Source of the DNA: Acidobacteriota bacterium
GTDB taxonomy: Bacteria > Acidobacteriota > Polarisedimenticolia > Gp22-AA2
Assembly (NCBI GenBank): GCA_027297005.1
Contig: JAPUIN010000166.1
Coordinates: 1 to 5,345 of the forward strand
Direction: 5' to 3'
Length of the DNA stretch: 5,345 nucleotides
A program made the translations under genes and the position numbers. The notes below the pieces were generated by a model that saw nothing but the letters and a program-made list of their open reading frames with translations, searched no databases and was not told the DNA's origin. This document shows, in pieces, positions 1 through 5,345 of this stretch; within the stretch, counting starts at the first letter, position 1, and every line of letters starts with the position of its first letter.

Positions 1-633
1 CTCGATCGTGGCTTCATCTATGCCCTGGCCCACATCCGTGGCGGCCAGGAACTGGGGCGGTTGTGGTACGAGGACGGCAAGCTGTTCAATAAGAAGAACA
101 CGTTCACCGACTTCATAGATTGCGGCGAGTACCTCGTGAAACAGAACTACACCCGGCCGGAGCGGCTTTTCATCACCGGGGGTAGCGCCGGTGGATTGCT
201 GATCGGCGCCGTGGTCAACATGCGACCAGATCTGTTCGAGGGCGCCATCGCCGCTGTGCCCTTCGTGGATGTCGTGACGACGATGCTGGACGAGAGTATC
301 CCGCTGACCTCCAGCGAGTACGACGAGTGGGGAGACCCTCGGAAAAAGGACTACTACGACTATATGCTGTCCTACTCACCCTACGACAACGTCGAGGCCC
401 ATGACTACCCGAACATGCTTGTCACCACGAGCCTTTACGACTCGCAGGTGCAGTACTTCGAGCCGGCCAAGTGGGTGGCCAAGCTGAGGGTGACCAAAAC
501 GGATGACAACCTGTTGCTGCTGAGAACCAGGATGGAGGCAGGCCACGGGGGCGTGTCCGGTCGTTACAAGCGCTACAAACAGAGGGCGTTCCAGTACGCC
601 TTCCTGCTCGATCGCGCGGGCATCGGCGATTAG
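1..633 (+). CDS. ptrB: Oligopeptidase B (protease II), C-terminal catalytic part; 5' end outside the window
   Basis: The reading frame is open from base 1 and ends at TAG 631-633, giving 210 residues of a protein that is usually about 680-720 long. It is a serine peptidase of the prolyl oligopeptidase family (S9A) that cleaves oligopeptides after Lys or Arg. The start of the fragment carries the family segment [10 protein letters not shown]. The catalytic triad is complete: Ser in GGSAGG (codon 184-186), Asp in LYDSQVQY (codon 439-441) and His in EAGHGG (codon 544-546). The motif SSEYDEW (Glu codon 316-318, with an Asp two residues on) matches the acidic pair known in oligopeptidase B to bind the basic P1 side chain, which favours this enzyme over prolyl oligopeptidase. 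The beta-propeller and the true start lie to the left, so cytoplasmic or exported location cannot be judged. A TTG at 61 is in frame but internal to the conserved domain. The gene faces the D-aminoacylase gene across 134 bp. Confidence 0.96.
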   Translation, partial: LDRGFIYALAHIRGGQELGRLWYEDGKLFNKKNTFTDFIDCGEYLVKQNYTRPERLFITGGSAGGLLIGAVVNMRPDLFEGAIAAVPFVDVVTTMLDESIPLTSSEYDEWGDPRKKDYYDYMLSYSPYDNVEAHDYPNMLVTTSLYDSQVQYFEPAKWVAKLRVTKTDDNLLLLRTRMEAGHGGVSGRYKRYKQRAFQYAFLLDRAGIGD

Positions 634-650
634 ACCGGCGGAGGAACAAC

Positions 651-677
651 GGGCCGAGAACCGTTTGTACCCGGCCT
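651..677 (+). terminator. Weak stem-loop downstream of ptrB, possible terminator
   Basis: GGGCCG (651-656) can pair with CGGCCT (672-677) around a 15-base loop, ending in a G-U pair. It begins 18 bases after the ptrB stop. The bases that follow (TCAGATTCT) are only mildly T-rich and there is no true T-run, so this is at best a weak intrinsic terminator. The call rests on position and GC-rich pairing only. Confidence 0.22.
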
Positions 678-691
678 TCAGATTCTCGACG

Positions 692-762
692 CTTGCCTGC
701 TCCGGCGACAATGGCTCTGGGACTCACATAAGGGGTGGTATAACAAACGGGAGCAGGTCAAG
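692..762. repeat. Imperfect inverted repeat between convergent genes
   Basis: CTTGCCTGCTCC (692-703) is the reverse complement of GGAGCAGG-CAAG at 750-762, with one extra T at 758 in the right arm. This gives 12 pairs with one bulge around a 46-base centre. It lies between the ptrB stop and the D-aminoacylase stop, where transcripts from both sides would meet. Neither side is followed by a T-run, so it is not a canonical terminator. It could still be an RNA stem protecting 3' ends, a Rho-linked structure, or chance. Confidence 0.4.
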
Positions 763-767
763 ATGAT

Positions 768-2489
768 TTAGTGGTTCTCCGTCAACAACAGAAGCTTCCC
801 ATTGAGCGCACCGTTGTATTCACCGTTCTCGATGCTTATCTTTCCACCTACAATCACCGTTTCGACTCCGGTGCTGTACTCGTGAGCATTGGCGTGGGTG
901 GCCCGATCCCTGACGGTCTCCGGATCAAATATCACAACATCCGCCTTGTATCCGCTAGCGAGCAACCCCCTGTCTTTCATCCGAAGGAACTGCGCCGGAA
1001 GAGAGGTCATCTTTCTGATGGCATTTTCCAGTGTCAATATCTTCTCTTCTCTGACGAACTTTCGGAGTACCCTGGTCTGACTGCCAAAGGCTCTAGGATG
1101 ATCGACGACGGGTCTGTCAGTTTCGTCGACCATGGGGACTGCATCTCCATCGCTGGAGAACATCAGCCAATCTTGTTCCATGGCGTGCCGCATGTCCTCT
1201 TCCGACATGACCCCGCAGGCCACGTACAGGTCGGGCTCGTCGATGACCAGGTCCGCCGCGAGATCAAAAGGCTCTCTCCCCTGTTCCTCGGCGATGTCCG
1301 AAAGAATTTTCCCGACGAGATCCCCATTTTTCTCGGCCAGGACGACTAAATAGCTATCCCAGCCTCCCACGGCTACGGGGTTCAGCTGATGAGGGTTGCC
1401 CATGAGCACGGATTGCCTTATCTGGCGGCGTTTCGAATCATCTGCAAGCGCTTTTGCGAGCTCATCCACATACTGCTCTCTCAACTTCTTCTTCTGCTCG
1501 TCCTGCAGATTCCGATCGGACATCTTTTCTCTGAGCTCCGCAAACGGTTCCAGATCGTTCGGAAGATGAAAGGGGGACCATCCGGAGTTTGTGGCGATCG
1601 GTATGATCGGTCCTCCTCCCGCAAAGTGATAGGGATACATATCCGCGACGATGTCGACTCCCCGCGCGCGAGCATCGTTGATGACCTCGACGACGTCCTT
1701 CATCATTCCCCAGGCGTTCTTTCTACATACCTTCAGATGAGATACAAGGGCCCGGACACCCGCTGCCTCGGCGATGCGGATGGTTTCTCGAGTCGCCTCG
1801 GGTACACGATCGAATTCGTTGCGCTGGTGGCTGGCGTAGACTCCTCCAAACTCACCAATGACTTTCGCCGCTTGAATGATCTCTTCGGTCGTCGAATAAC
1901 GGTCGGGGACGTATTCCAACCCGGTGCTCATGCCCCAGGCTCCCTCCCTCATCGCCTGTCGAAGGATCGACCGCATCTTCTCCAGTTCTTCCGGTTCAGG
2001 CGCGCGCGGTTCCGTCCCCAGCACCGCTCTCCGGACATCGCCGAATCCAACCAGATGGACGGCGTTCGTCCCGATACCCTGCTCCTCCCATTTCGCTTTG
2101 GTGTCGGCGATCTCAAATGTACCGACCCCGCAATTGCCGGTCACGACCGTGGTGACGCCTTGAATCAGATAATTGAGATTTGCATTCGATCCGGGGCGGC
2201 CCAATCCCTCGTCGCTGTGTGTGTGGACGTCTATGAATCCGGGAGAGACGACCGAACCCTCGGCGTCAATGGTTTTCACGGCCGTTTTGCGAGCCAGGTC
2301 CCCTAGCTCGACGATGGTGTCATCGATGATGCCGATGTCCCCCTGAAAGCCGGAAGTTCCCGTCCCATCAACGATCTTCCCGTTCCTGATCAGAATATCA
2401 AAATCTTCAGTCCTCTTCTTGGTACAACCAACCAGGGAAACCACCACAAGAATCCACGCACCGATGAGGATCAGGTTGGCGCGCCGCAT
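768..2489 (-). CDS. D-aminoacylase / N-acyl-D-amino-acid deacylase family lipoprotein
   Basis: The product is 573 residues, of the amidohydrolase superfamily, in the subtype that deacylates N-acyl-D-amino acids to a D-amino acid and a carboxylate. Residues 1-22 form a lipoprotein signal peptide with lipobox LVGC (Cys22). Thr follows the Cys, so outer-membrane sorting is plausible in a Gram-negative. The metal site matches characterised D-aminoacylases: HTH at His89/His91, Cys120 in GNCG, His221 in ASHQR, His251 in VSHLK and Asp447 in SSDGD. The Cys in place of a carboxylated Lys marks this subtype. The C-terminal part has the family signature MTSLPAQFL, RGLL and the ADVVIFDP strand that returns to the beta-sandwich domain. 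The ATG at 2489 is supported by the signal peptide just after it and by GAGGA three bases upstream, which is rather close. It is divergent from the amidohydrolase gene at 2694. No frameshift or lost ligand is seen. N-acyl-D-Glu, N-acyl-D-Asp or another substrate cannot be excluded. Confidence 0.92.
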   Translation of the reverse strand: MRRANLILIGAWILVVVSLVGCTKKRTEDFDILIRNGKIVDGTGTSGFQGDIGIIDDTIVELGDLARKTAVKTIDAEGSVVSPGFIDVHTHSDEGLGRPGSNANLNYLIQGVTTVVTGNCGVGTFEIADTKAKWEEQGIGTNAVHLVGFGDVRRAVLGTEPRAPEPEELEKMRSILRQAMREGAWGMSTGLEYVPDRYSTTEEIIQAAKVIGEFGGVYASHQRNEFDRVPEATRETIRIAEAAGVRALVSHLKVCRKNAWGMMKDVVEVINDARARGVDIVADMYPYHFAGGGPIIPIATNSGWSPFHLPNDLEPFAELREKMSDRNLQDEQKKKLREQYVDELAKALADDSKRRQIRQSVLMGNPHQLNPVAVGGWDSYLVVLAEKNGDLVGKILSDIAEEQGREPFDLAADLVIDEPDLYVACGVMSEEDMRHAMEQDWLMFSSDGDAVPMVDETDRPVVDHPRAFGSQTRVLRKFVREEKILTLENAIRKMTSLPAQFLRMKDRGLLASGYKADVVIFDPETVRDRATHANAHEYSTGVETVIVGGKISIENGEYNGALNGKLLLLTENH

Positions 2490-2621
2490 TTGTCCTCACT
2501 TCTTGCCGGAATTGTCCCGCATTGTGCCTAATCGCGTGACGGAAGGATATCATGATGAGGCGATGCATCGGAGGAGATGTCTGGATGGGGCTGGTTGCCA
2601 CGACCGTCCTCATGCCGAGAA

Positions 2622-2643
2622 GATCCGACCCTCGGATCGATCC
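2622..2643. promoter_or_regulatory. Operator-like dyad with a cluster of three GATC sites
   Basis: GATCCGA (2622-2628) and TCGGATC (2632-2638) form a perfect 7-bp inverted repeat around CCC. The right arm overlaps a second perfect palindrome, GGATCGATCC (2634-2643). Three GATC sites fall within 21 bp, at 2622, 2635 and 2639. The block ends two bases before the TGC of the putative extended -10 and covers where its -35 would lie, which is a typical place for a repressor site. The symmetry is seen directly; binding by a regulator, or Dam-sensitive control, is inference. A short RNA hairpin is unlikely to matter, because the block lies upstream of the presumed transcription start. Confidence 0.4.
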
Positions 2644-2645
2644 TC

Positions 2646-2654
2646 TGCTACACT
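2646..2654 (+). promoter_or_regulatory. Possible extended -10 promoter of the 490-aa amidohydrolase gene
   Basis: TGCTACACT matches the extended -10 pattern TGn followed by TACACT, which keeps the three strongest positions of TATAAT. The -35 region at the proper distance (CCGACC at 2625-2630) is poor, as can be tolerated with an extended -10. The transcript would start near 2661, leaving a leader of about 33 bases that includes the ribosome binding site at 2683-2687. Confidence 0.3.
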
Positions 2655-2693
2655 TGCACTCCGCCGGGCGTTGGAGAGCGGTGAGGATTCAGA

Positions 2694-4166
2694 ATGACAG
2701 GACAGCTTCGACCGACGACCATCCTTTTCGTGTGCAGCCTCTTGACGCTCCTGGGTGCCTGCGGCAGCCCGGATTCCACGCAGCGGTCGGCCTCCGAGCC
2801 AACGGGCGAACTGGTGATCCGGGGAGGTTGGCTCTTTGATGGGATCCGCGATTCCCGATCTCGAAACACGGGGATCGTGATCCGCGACGGGAAGTTTATC
2901 GAGGTCGGTGCCGACCTGACGGGGCGCAGCTTCCCCGCAGCCAGGCTGATCGATCTGGATGATTCTGCGACCATCCTGCCGGGCATGTTCGACCTGCATG
3001 CCCACTACAACCTGGACCTCGTCGACGAGGGGCGCGCAGAGGACGTCACCTATAATCCGGTCATCTTTCTCGCCAATGGCGTGACCTCGACCTGGTCCGC
3101 CGGGGAGTTTTTTCCTGAACGGGTCATCGAGGCCCGGGATCGCATCGACCGTGGCGAGGCGATCGGACCACGCATCTTCGCCTCAGGTCCCTACTTCGGC
3201 GCCTTCAGGTGCGAGTATCAGATCGAGACCGCTGCGGACGATTGCCCCGCATGGCCCAATGACATCACGGAGACTGAGATCCGCGCCGAAGTCGACACCT
3301 GGGCCGATCGCGGCGTGACGAGCATCAAGATCAAGCAGGCGACTCCAGCGGAGGCGAAGATCCTGATCGATCAGGCGCACAAGCGTGGGATGACGACGAC
3401 GGGGCATCTGGCGAATTACCAGGATCGCTACGATGTCGATCCAAAGGAAGCAATTCAAATGGGCATCGATCGGATCGAGCATTGGCTCACCCTGGGGAGC
3501 GGGGGCGCGGCAAGCTCACATCTTGGCGAGATGATCGATCTGTTCCTGGAAAACGATGTCTATTTCGACGCCAACCTGCAAATGTACGGAGGCGCTGGGC
3601 TGCGGAAAAATTCAGGGCTCGACATGGTGTGGATGGATGAAGGCAAGTTCTTCACACCCTATACCCGGACGCTGTTTGAGCAACGTCGTGCGGCGGGTTC
3701 CGACGCGAGCACCGAAGATCCCCAGGAATTTAAGCAGAGGATGGTGGAACTCAAGGCGTTTTACGAGGCCGGCGGTGGCCACCTTCTCCTGGTAGGCACC
3801 GATGAACCGGTCTACGGACCGCTTCTTCCTGGGTTCGCCTACCACCGGGAACTCCTGGCCATGGTGTACGCGGGACTGCCGCCTGTGGCGGTGCTCAAGG
3901 CGGCCACGATCAATGGCGCCAACGCTCTGGGCGTGGGTGACCAGCTCGGCTCCATCGAGTCCGGTAAGCTCGCGGATCTGTTTATAGTGACAGGCAATCC
4001 GCTCGAGGACATCACGGCCGCGCGGGATGTTCGCCTCGTCATCAAGGCGGGTGTCGTCTATGAGCCTCAGGCGCTGCTCGAGTCGGCGGAGGGGATGATC
4101 GGGCCGTCGGGACCGGACGATCACGACGCGTGGAAGATCCGGGTCGAGCCACTCGTGAGGAGATGA
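2694..4166 (+). CDS. Lipoprotein metal-dependent amidohydrolase, substrate unassigned
   Basis: The product is 490 residues, of the amidohydrolase superfamily, resembling the imidazolonepropionase-like / Xaa-dipeptidase-like branch. The signal peptide ends in lipobox LGAC (Cys23) and is followed by Gly, so outer-membrane attachment is plausible. Residues 39-95 make the small beta-sandwich start (LVIRGGWLFDG, IVIRDGKFIEVG). The barrel carries DLHAH (His102, His104), Lys212 in SIKIK (likely the carboxylated metal-bridging Lys; Lys214 is the alternative), His238 in TTGHLAN, His263 in IEHW and Asp370 in VGTDEP. The C-terminal strand SGKLADLFIVTGNPLEDI returns to the sandwich domain. All expected ligands are present, so the enzyme looks active. 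The ATG at 2694 is supported by GAGGA with a six-base spacing and by the signal peptide. The metal site differs from that of its divergent neighbour, which uses Cys, so the pair is not a recent duplication. Dipeptides, cyclic amides or N-acyl amino acids are all possible substrates. Confidence 0.9.
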   Translation: MTGQLRPTTILFVCSLLTLLGACGSPDSTQRSASEPTGELVIRGGWLFDGIRDSRSRNTGIVIRDGKFIEVGADLTGRSFPAARLIDLDDSATILPGMFDLHAHYNLDLVDEGRAEDVTYNPVIFLANGVTSTWSAGEFFPERVIEARDRIDRGEAIGPRIFASGPYFGAFRCEYQIETAADDCPAWPNDITETEIRAEVDTWADRGVTSIKIKQATPAEAKILIDQAHKRGMTTTGHLANYQDRYDVDPKEAIQMGIDRIEHWLTLGSGGAASSHLGEMIDLFLENDVYFDANLQMYGGAGLRKNSGLDMVWMDEGKFFTPYTRTLFEQRRAAGSDASTEDPQEFKQRMVELKAFYEAGGGHLLLVGTDEPVYGPLLPGFAYHRELLAMVYAGLPPVAVLKAATINGANALGVGDQLGSIESGKLADLFIVTGNPLEDITAARDVRLVIKAGVVYEPQALLESAEGMIGPSGPDDHDAWKIRVEPLVRR

Positions 4167-4254
4167 GGATCTCGACAATACCTCACGGGTGTGGTTCACA
4201 ACGCGCTCCTCCCGCCCTAGCTCCCTGTCGTCATTGTCTGCCGCTCATATGTTG
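4167..4254. other. Convergent intergenic gap without a clear terminator
   Basis: This 88-bp gap separates two convergent stop codons. It holds only very short symmetries: TGTG-GTT-CACA at 4190-4200, and GACAAT/ATTGTC at 4174-4179 and 4233-4238. None is followed by a T-run in either direction. I see no gene and no convincing intrinsic terminator. Confidence 0.5.
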
Positions 4255-5124
4255 TTAACCCAAAGGTTCGAGACAGGCCGCGAGCACGGCTGCCTCGTCG
4301 GCGGATAGATCCTGCAGCGGCGCGCGCACGCTGCCGCCATCGAAGCCGCGTTGGTGACAGGCGGCCTTGACTTTGGGGACATAGTTACCGCGCCAGATAT
4401 ACAGCAGCGAGGGGATCATGCGCGACCAAAGCGCCATGGCGCCGGCGATATCACCCTTCGCGACCAGGTCAAACAGCTGCACGCTTTCGCGGGGCATGTA
4501 GTTAGCACCGCCCCAGATACAACCTTGCGCCCCGGCGATCAAGGCGAACACGGTATTGGGATCGCACCCGTTCAGCACCTTGTAACCTGTGGCGAGGTAC
4601 TCCTGGTGGATGGTCAGGTCGCCGGCGCTGTCCTTGATATAGTTGAAATGCTCGAGCTGGTTCAGGCGTTTGAACAGATTAACCGAAATTCCGATGCCAG
4701 TGACTTGCGGGAAGTTGTAGCCGATGATATCGGTTTCGACCGCGGCATCAATCGTCTCATAAAACCTGAACAGCCCGTCATCATCGACGGGGCCTTCGAG
4801 GTAGGGCGGCAGAATCATCAACGCGTCGACGCCGAGTCCCTGTGCATGCAGCGAGCGTTCGATGACTTCGTCTTGCACCAGCGCCGATGTCTGGCAAACC
4901 AGTTTACAACGCCCGTCGATACGTCGGGCACCGAGCTCGTAAAGCTGGTTGCATTCCTTTTGGGTCAGGTAAGGGTGCTGCCCGGTGCCGGCGCCAAGCA
5001 CCAGCCCATGGACACCGGCGTCGATATAGAGATCGATGAGTTCTTCCCAGCGCACATAGTCGATGCTGCCATCAGCATGCATCGGGGTTTGCATCGCGAG
5101 ATTGATGCCGATGAGTTCGCTCAT
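4255..5124 (-). CDS. DHDPS/NAL-family class I aldolase with a non-canonical active-site pocket
   Basis: The 289-residue length is typical for the dihydrodipicolinate synthase / N-acetylneuraminate lyase family, which are TIM-barrel enzymes forming a Schiff base between Lys and a 2-oxo acid. The Schiff-base residue is Lys164 in YIKDSAGDL and the catalytic Tyr136 is in GYNFPQVTG. The usual GTTGE loop reads AGTGQ, keeping only the second Thr (Thr47). The Arg that follows YNxPS in true DapA, which binds the aspartate-semialdehyde carboxylate, is Val141. The C-terminal segment VPKVKAACHQRGF through APLQDLS fits the family. The protein is therefore unlikely to make lysine precursors; a hydroxy-oxo-acid aldolase or deoxy-sugar-acid dehydratase role is more likely, but the substrate is unknown. 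The ATG at 5124 has GGAG six bases upstream. It follows the amine oxidase gene by 63 bp on the same strand, so cotranscription is possible. Confidence 0.9.
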   Translation of the reverse strand: MSELIGINLAMQTPMHADGSIDYVRWEELIDLYIDAGVHGLVLGAGTGQHPYLTQKECNQLYELGARRIDGRCKLVCQTSALVQDEVIERSLHAQGLGVDALMILPPYLEGPVDDDGLFRFYETIDAAVETDIIGYNFPQVTGIGISVNLFKRLNQLEHFNYIKDSAGDLTIHQEYLATGYKVLNGCDPNTVFALIAGAQGCIWGGANYMPRESVQLFDLVAKGDIAGAMALWSRMIPSLLYIWRGNYVPKVKAACHQRGFDGGSVRAPLQDLSADEAAVLAACLEPLG

Positions 5125-5187
5125 GGTCCACTCCGTTTTATAGAGTCAGGACACTCCTGCTGAAATCTTTCACCTTGGAGTTTCTGC

Positions 5188-5345
5188 CTACGGACTTCGC
5201 GGCAGATCGAGCGCCGGATTGCGATCGAAGAAGTCGAATGGCCTCAGCTCAAAACTGCGCCACAGGACCGGCATGACGGGCCAGTCCTCGCCACGGACAA
5301 GATGGTGCATGCCGATCGTATACCACACCACCAGGTCGGTCTTCT
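5188..5345 (-). CDS. Copper amine oxidase (primary-amine oxidase), C-terminal end only
   Basis: Read leftwards from the window edge (first full codon 5343-5341) to TAG at 5190-5188, this gives 51 residues. They match the end of the catalytic domain of copper/topaquinone amine oxidases, which oxidise primary amines to aldehydes with release of ammonia and hydrogen peroxide. The diagnostic stretch is GMHHLVRGEDWPVMP followed by FELRPFDFFDRNPALDLP. The second His of MHH (codon 5304-5302) aligns with the third copper-ligand His of the family. The topaquinone Tyr, the other two His ligands and the start lie beyond the right edge, so substrate (tyramine, phenylethylamine or other) and export cannot be judged. 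It is upstream of the aldolase gene on the same strand, 63 bp away, with no evident terminator between them. Confidence 0.9.
   Translation of the reverse strand, partial: KTDLVVWYTIGMHHLVRGEDWPVMPVLWRSFELRPFDFFDRNPALDLPRSP

Larger units (their letters stand above)
2490..2693. other. Divergent intergenic spacer between two lipoprotein amidohydrolase genes
   Basis: This 204-bp spacer must hold the promoters of both flanking genes unless one is read through from elsewhere. Short open frames cross it on both strands, but none has a convincing family signature and they overlap the flanking genes out of frame. The right half contains the dyad at 2622-2643 and an extended -10-like element at 2646-2654. 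For the leftward gene I find only weak -10-like hexamers, such as TATCCT read on the minus strand at 2550-2545, without a matching -35. Confidence 0.6.

Noticed and set aside
61..633. TTG at 61 as the start of a short peptidase
   Set aside because: The frame is open from base 1, and the upstream residues (including [10 protein letters not shown]) continue the conserved oligopeptidase B domain, so the gene is cut by the window edge and the TTG is internal.
1389..2306. Long plus-strand open frame (305 codons) opposite the D-aminoacylase gene
   Set aside because: It lies wholly antisense to a gene with a complete set of family motifs. Its translation is rich in Arg, His and Asp without any domain signature, as expected of a shadow frame.
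2407..2839. Short open frames crossing the divergent spacer on both strands
   Set aside because: They overlap the two lipoprotein genes out of frame, have no family signature, and run through the likely promoter and operator region.
4180..4200. Hairpin-like symmetries after the 490-aa amidohydrolase gene, considered as a terminator
   Set aside because: The stems are four pairs or fewer, or contain a mismatch, and no T-run follows on either strand.
4255..5124. Naming the aldolase gene dapA
   Set aside because: The GTTGE loop and the Arg that binds aspartate semialdehyde are not conserved, so only the family, not lysine biosynthesis, is supported.
5137..5142. TATAAA on the minus strand as a -10 box for the aldolase gene
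   Set aside because: A start about seven bases downstream would leave a leader of roughly five bases that excludes the GGAG at 5131-5134, and no reasonable -35 lies at the right distance.
4351..5163. Plus-strand open frame (270 codons) opposite the aldolase gene
   Set aside because: It is antisense to a well-supported DHDPS-family gene, and its translation shows no recognisable domain.

Overview
This is a protein-coding stretch of a bacterial chromosome, moderately GC-rich by eye, carrying five genes: three complete and one cut off at each window edge. Every gene belongs to a hydrolase, oxidase or aldolase family used to break down peptides, modified amino acids, amines or oxo-acids. No RNA gene, insertion sequence, integrase, CRISPR array or phage gene is visible. 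Two complete genes encode lipoproteins whose lipobox Cys is followed by a residue other than Asp. With oligopeptidase B and a DHDPS/NAL-family aldolase nearby, this suggests a heterotrophic Gram-negative bacterium, perhaps a proteobacterium living on protein-rich material. The taxon is inferred and cannot be fixed from the sequence.

Layout. Positions 1-633 (+) hold the catalytic C-terminal part of oligopeptidase B (PtrB, family S9A). After a 134-bp convergent gap with a long imperfect inverted repeat, 768-2489 (-) encodes a lipoprotein of the D-aminoacylase (N-acyl-D-amino-acid deacylase) family. A 204-bp divergent spacer follows; it contains a compact GATC-rich dyad next to an extended -10-like element. 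From it 2694-4166 (+) encodes a second, different lipoprotein amidohydrolase with an HxH...K...H...H...D metal site. After an 88-bp convergent gap, 4255-5124 (-) encodes a DHDPS/NAL-family class I aldolase with a non-canonical substrate pocket. At the right edge, 5188-5345 (-) is the last 51 codons of a copper amine oxidase, 63 bp upstream of the aldolase gene and on the same strand.

How the genes may work together (inference). Oligopeptidase B cuts short peptides after Lys or Arg. The two lipoprotein amidohydrolases could process N-acylated, D- or cyclised amino-acid derivatives at the cell envelope, and the divergent pair may share a regulator. The amine oxidase and aldolase look like a separate minus-strand unit for amine or oxo-acid catabolism. 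The window resembles a scavenging region made of known families. The least explained parts are the substrate of the modified aldolase, the substrate of the 490-aa amidohydrolase, and the dyad in the divergent spacer. I see no evidence for a wholly new type of system.
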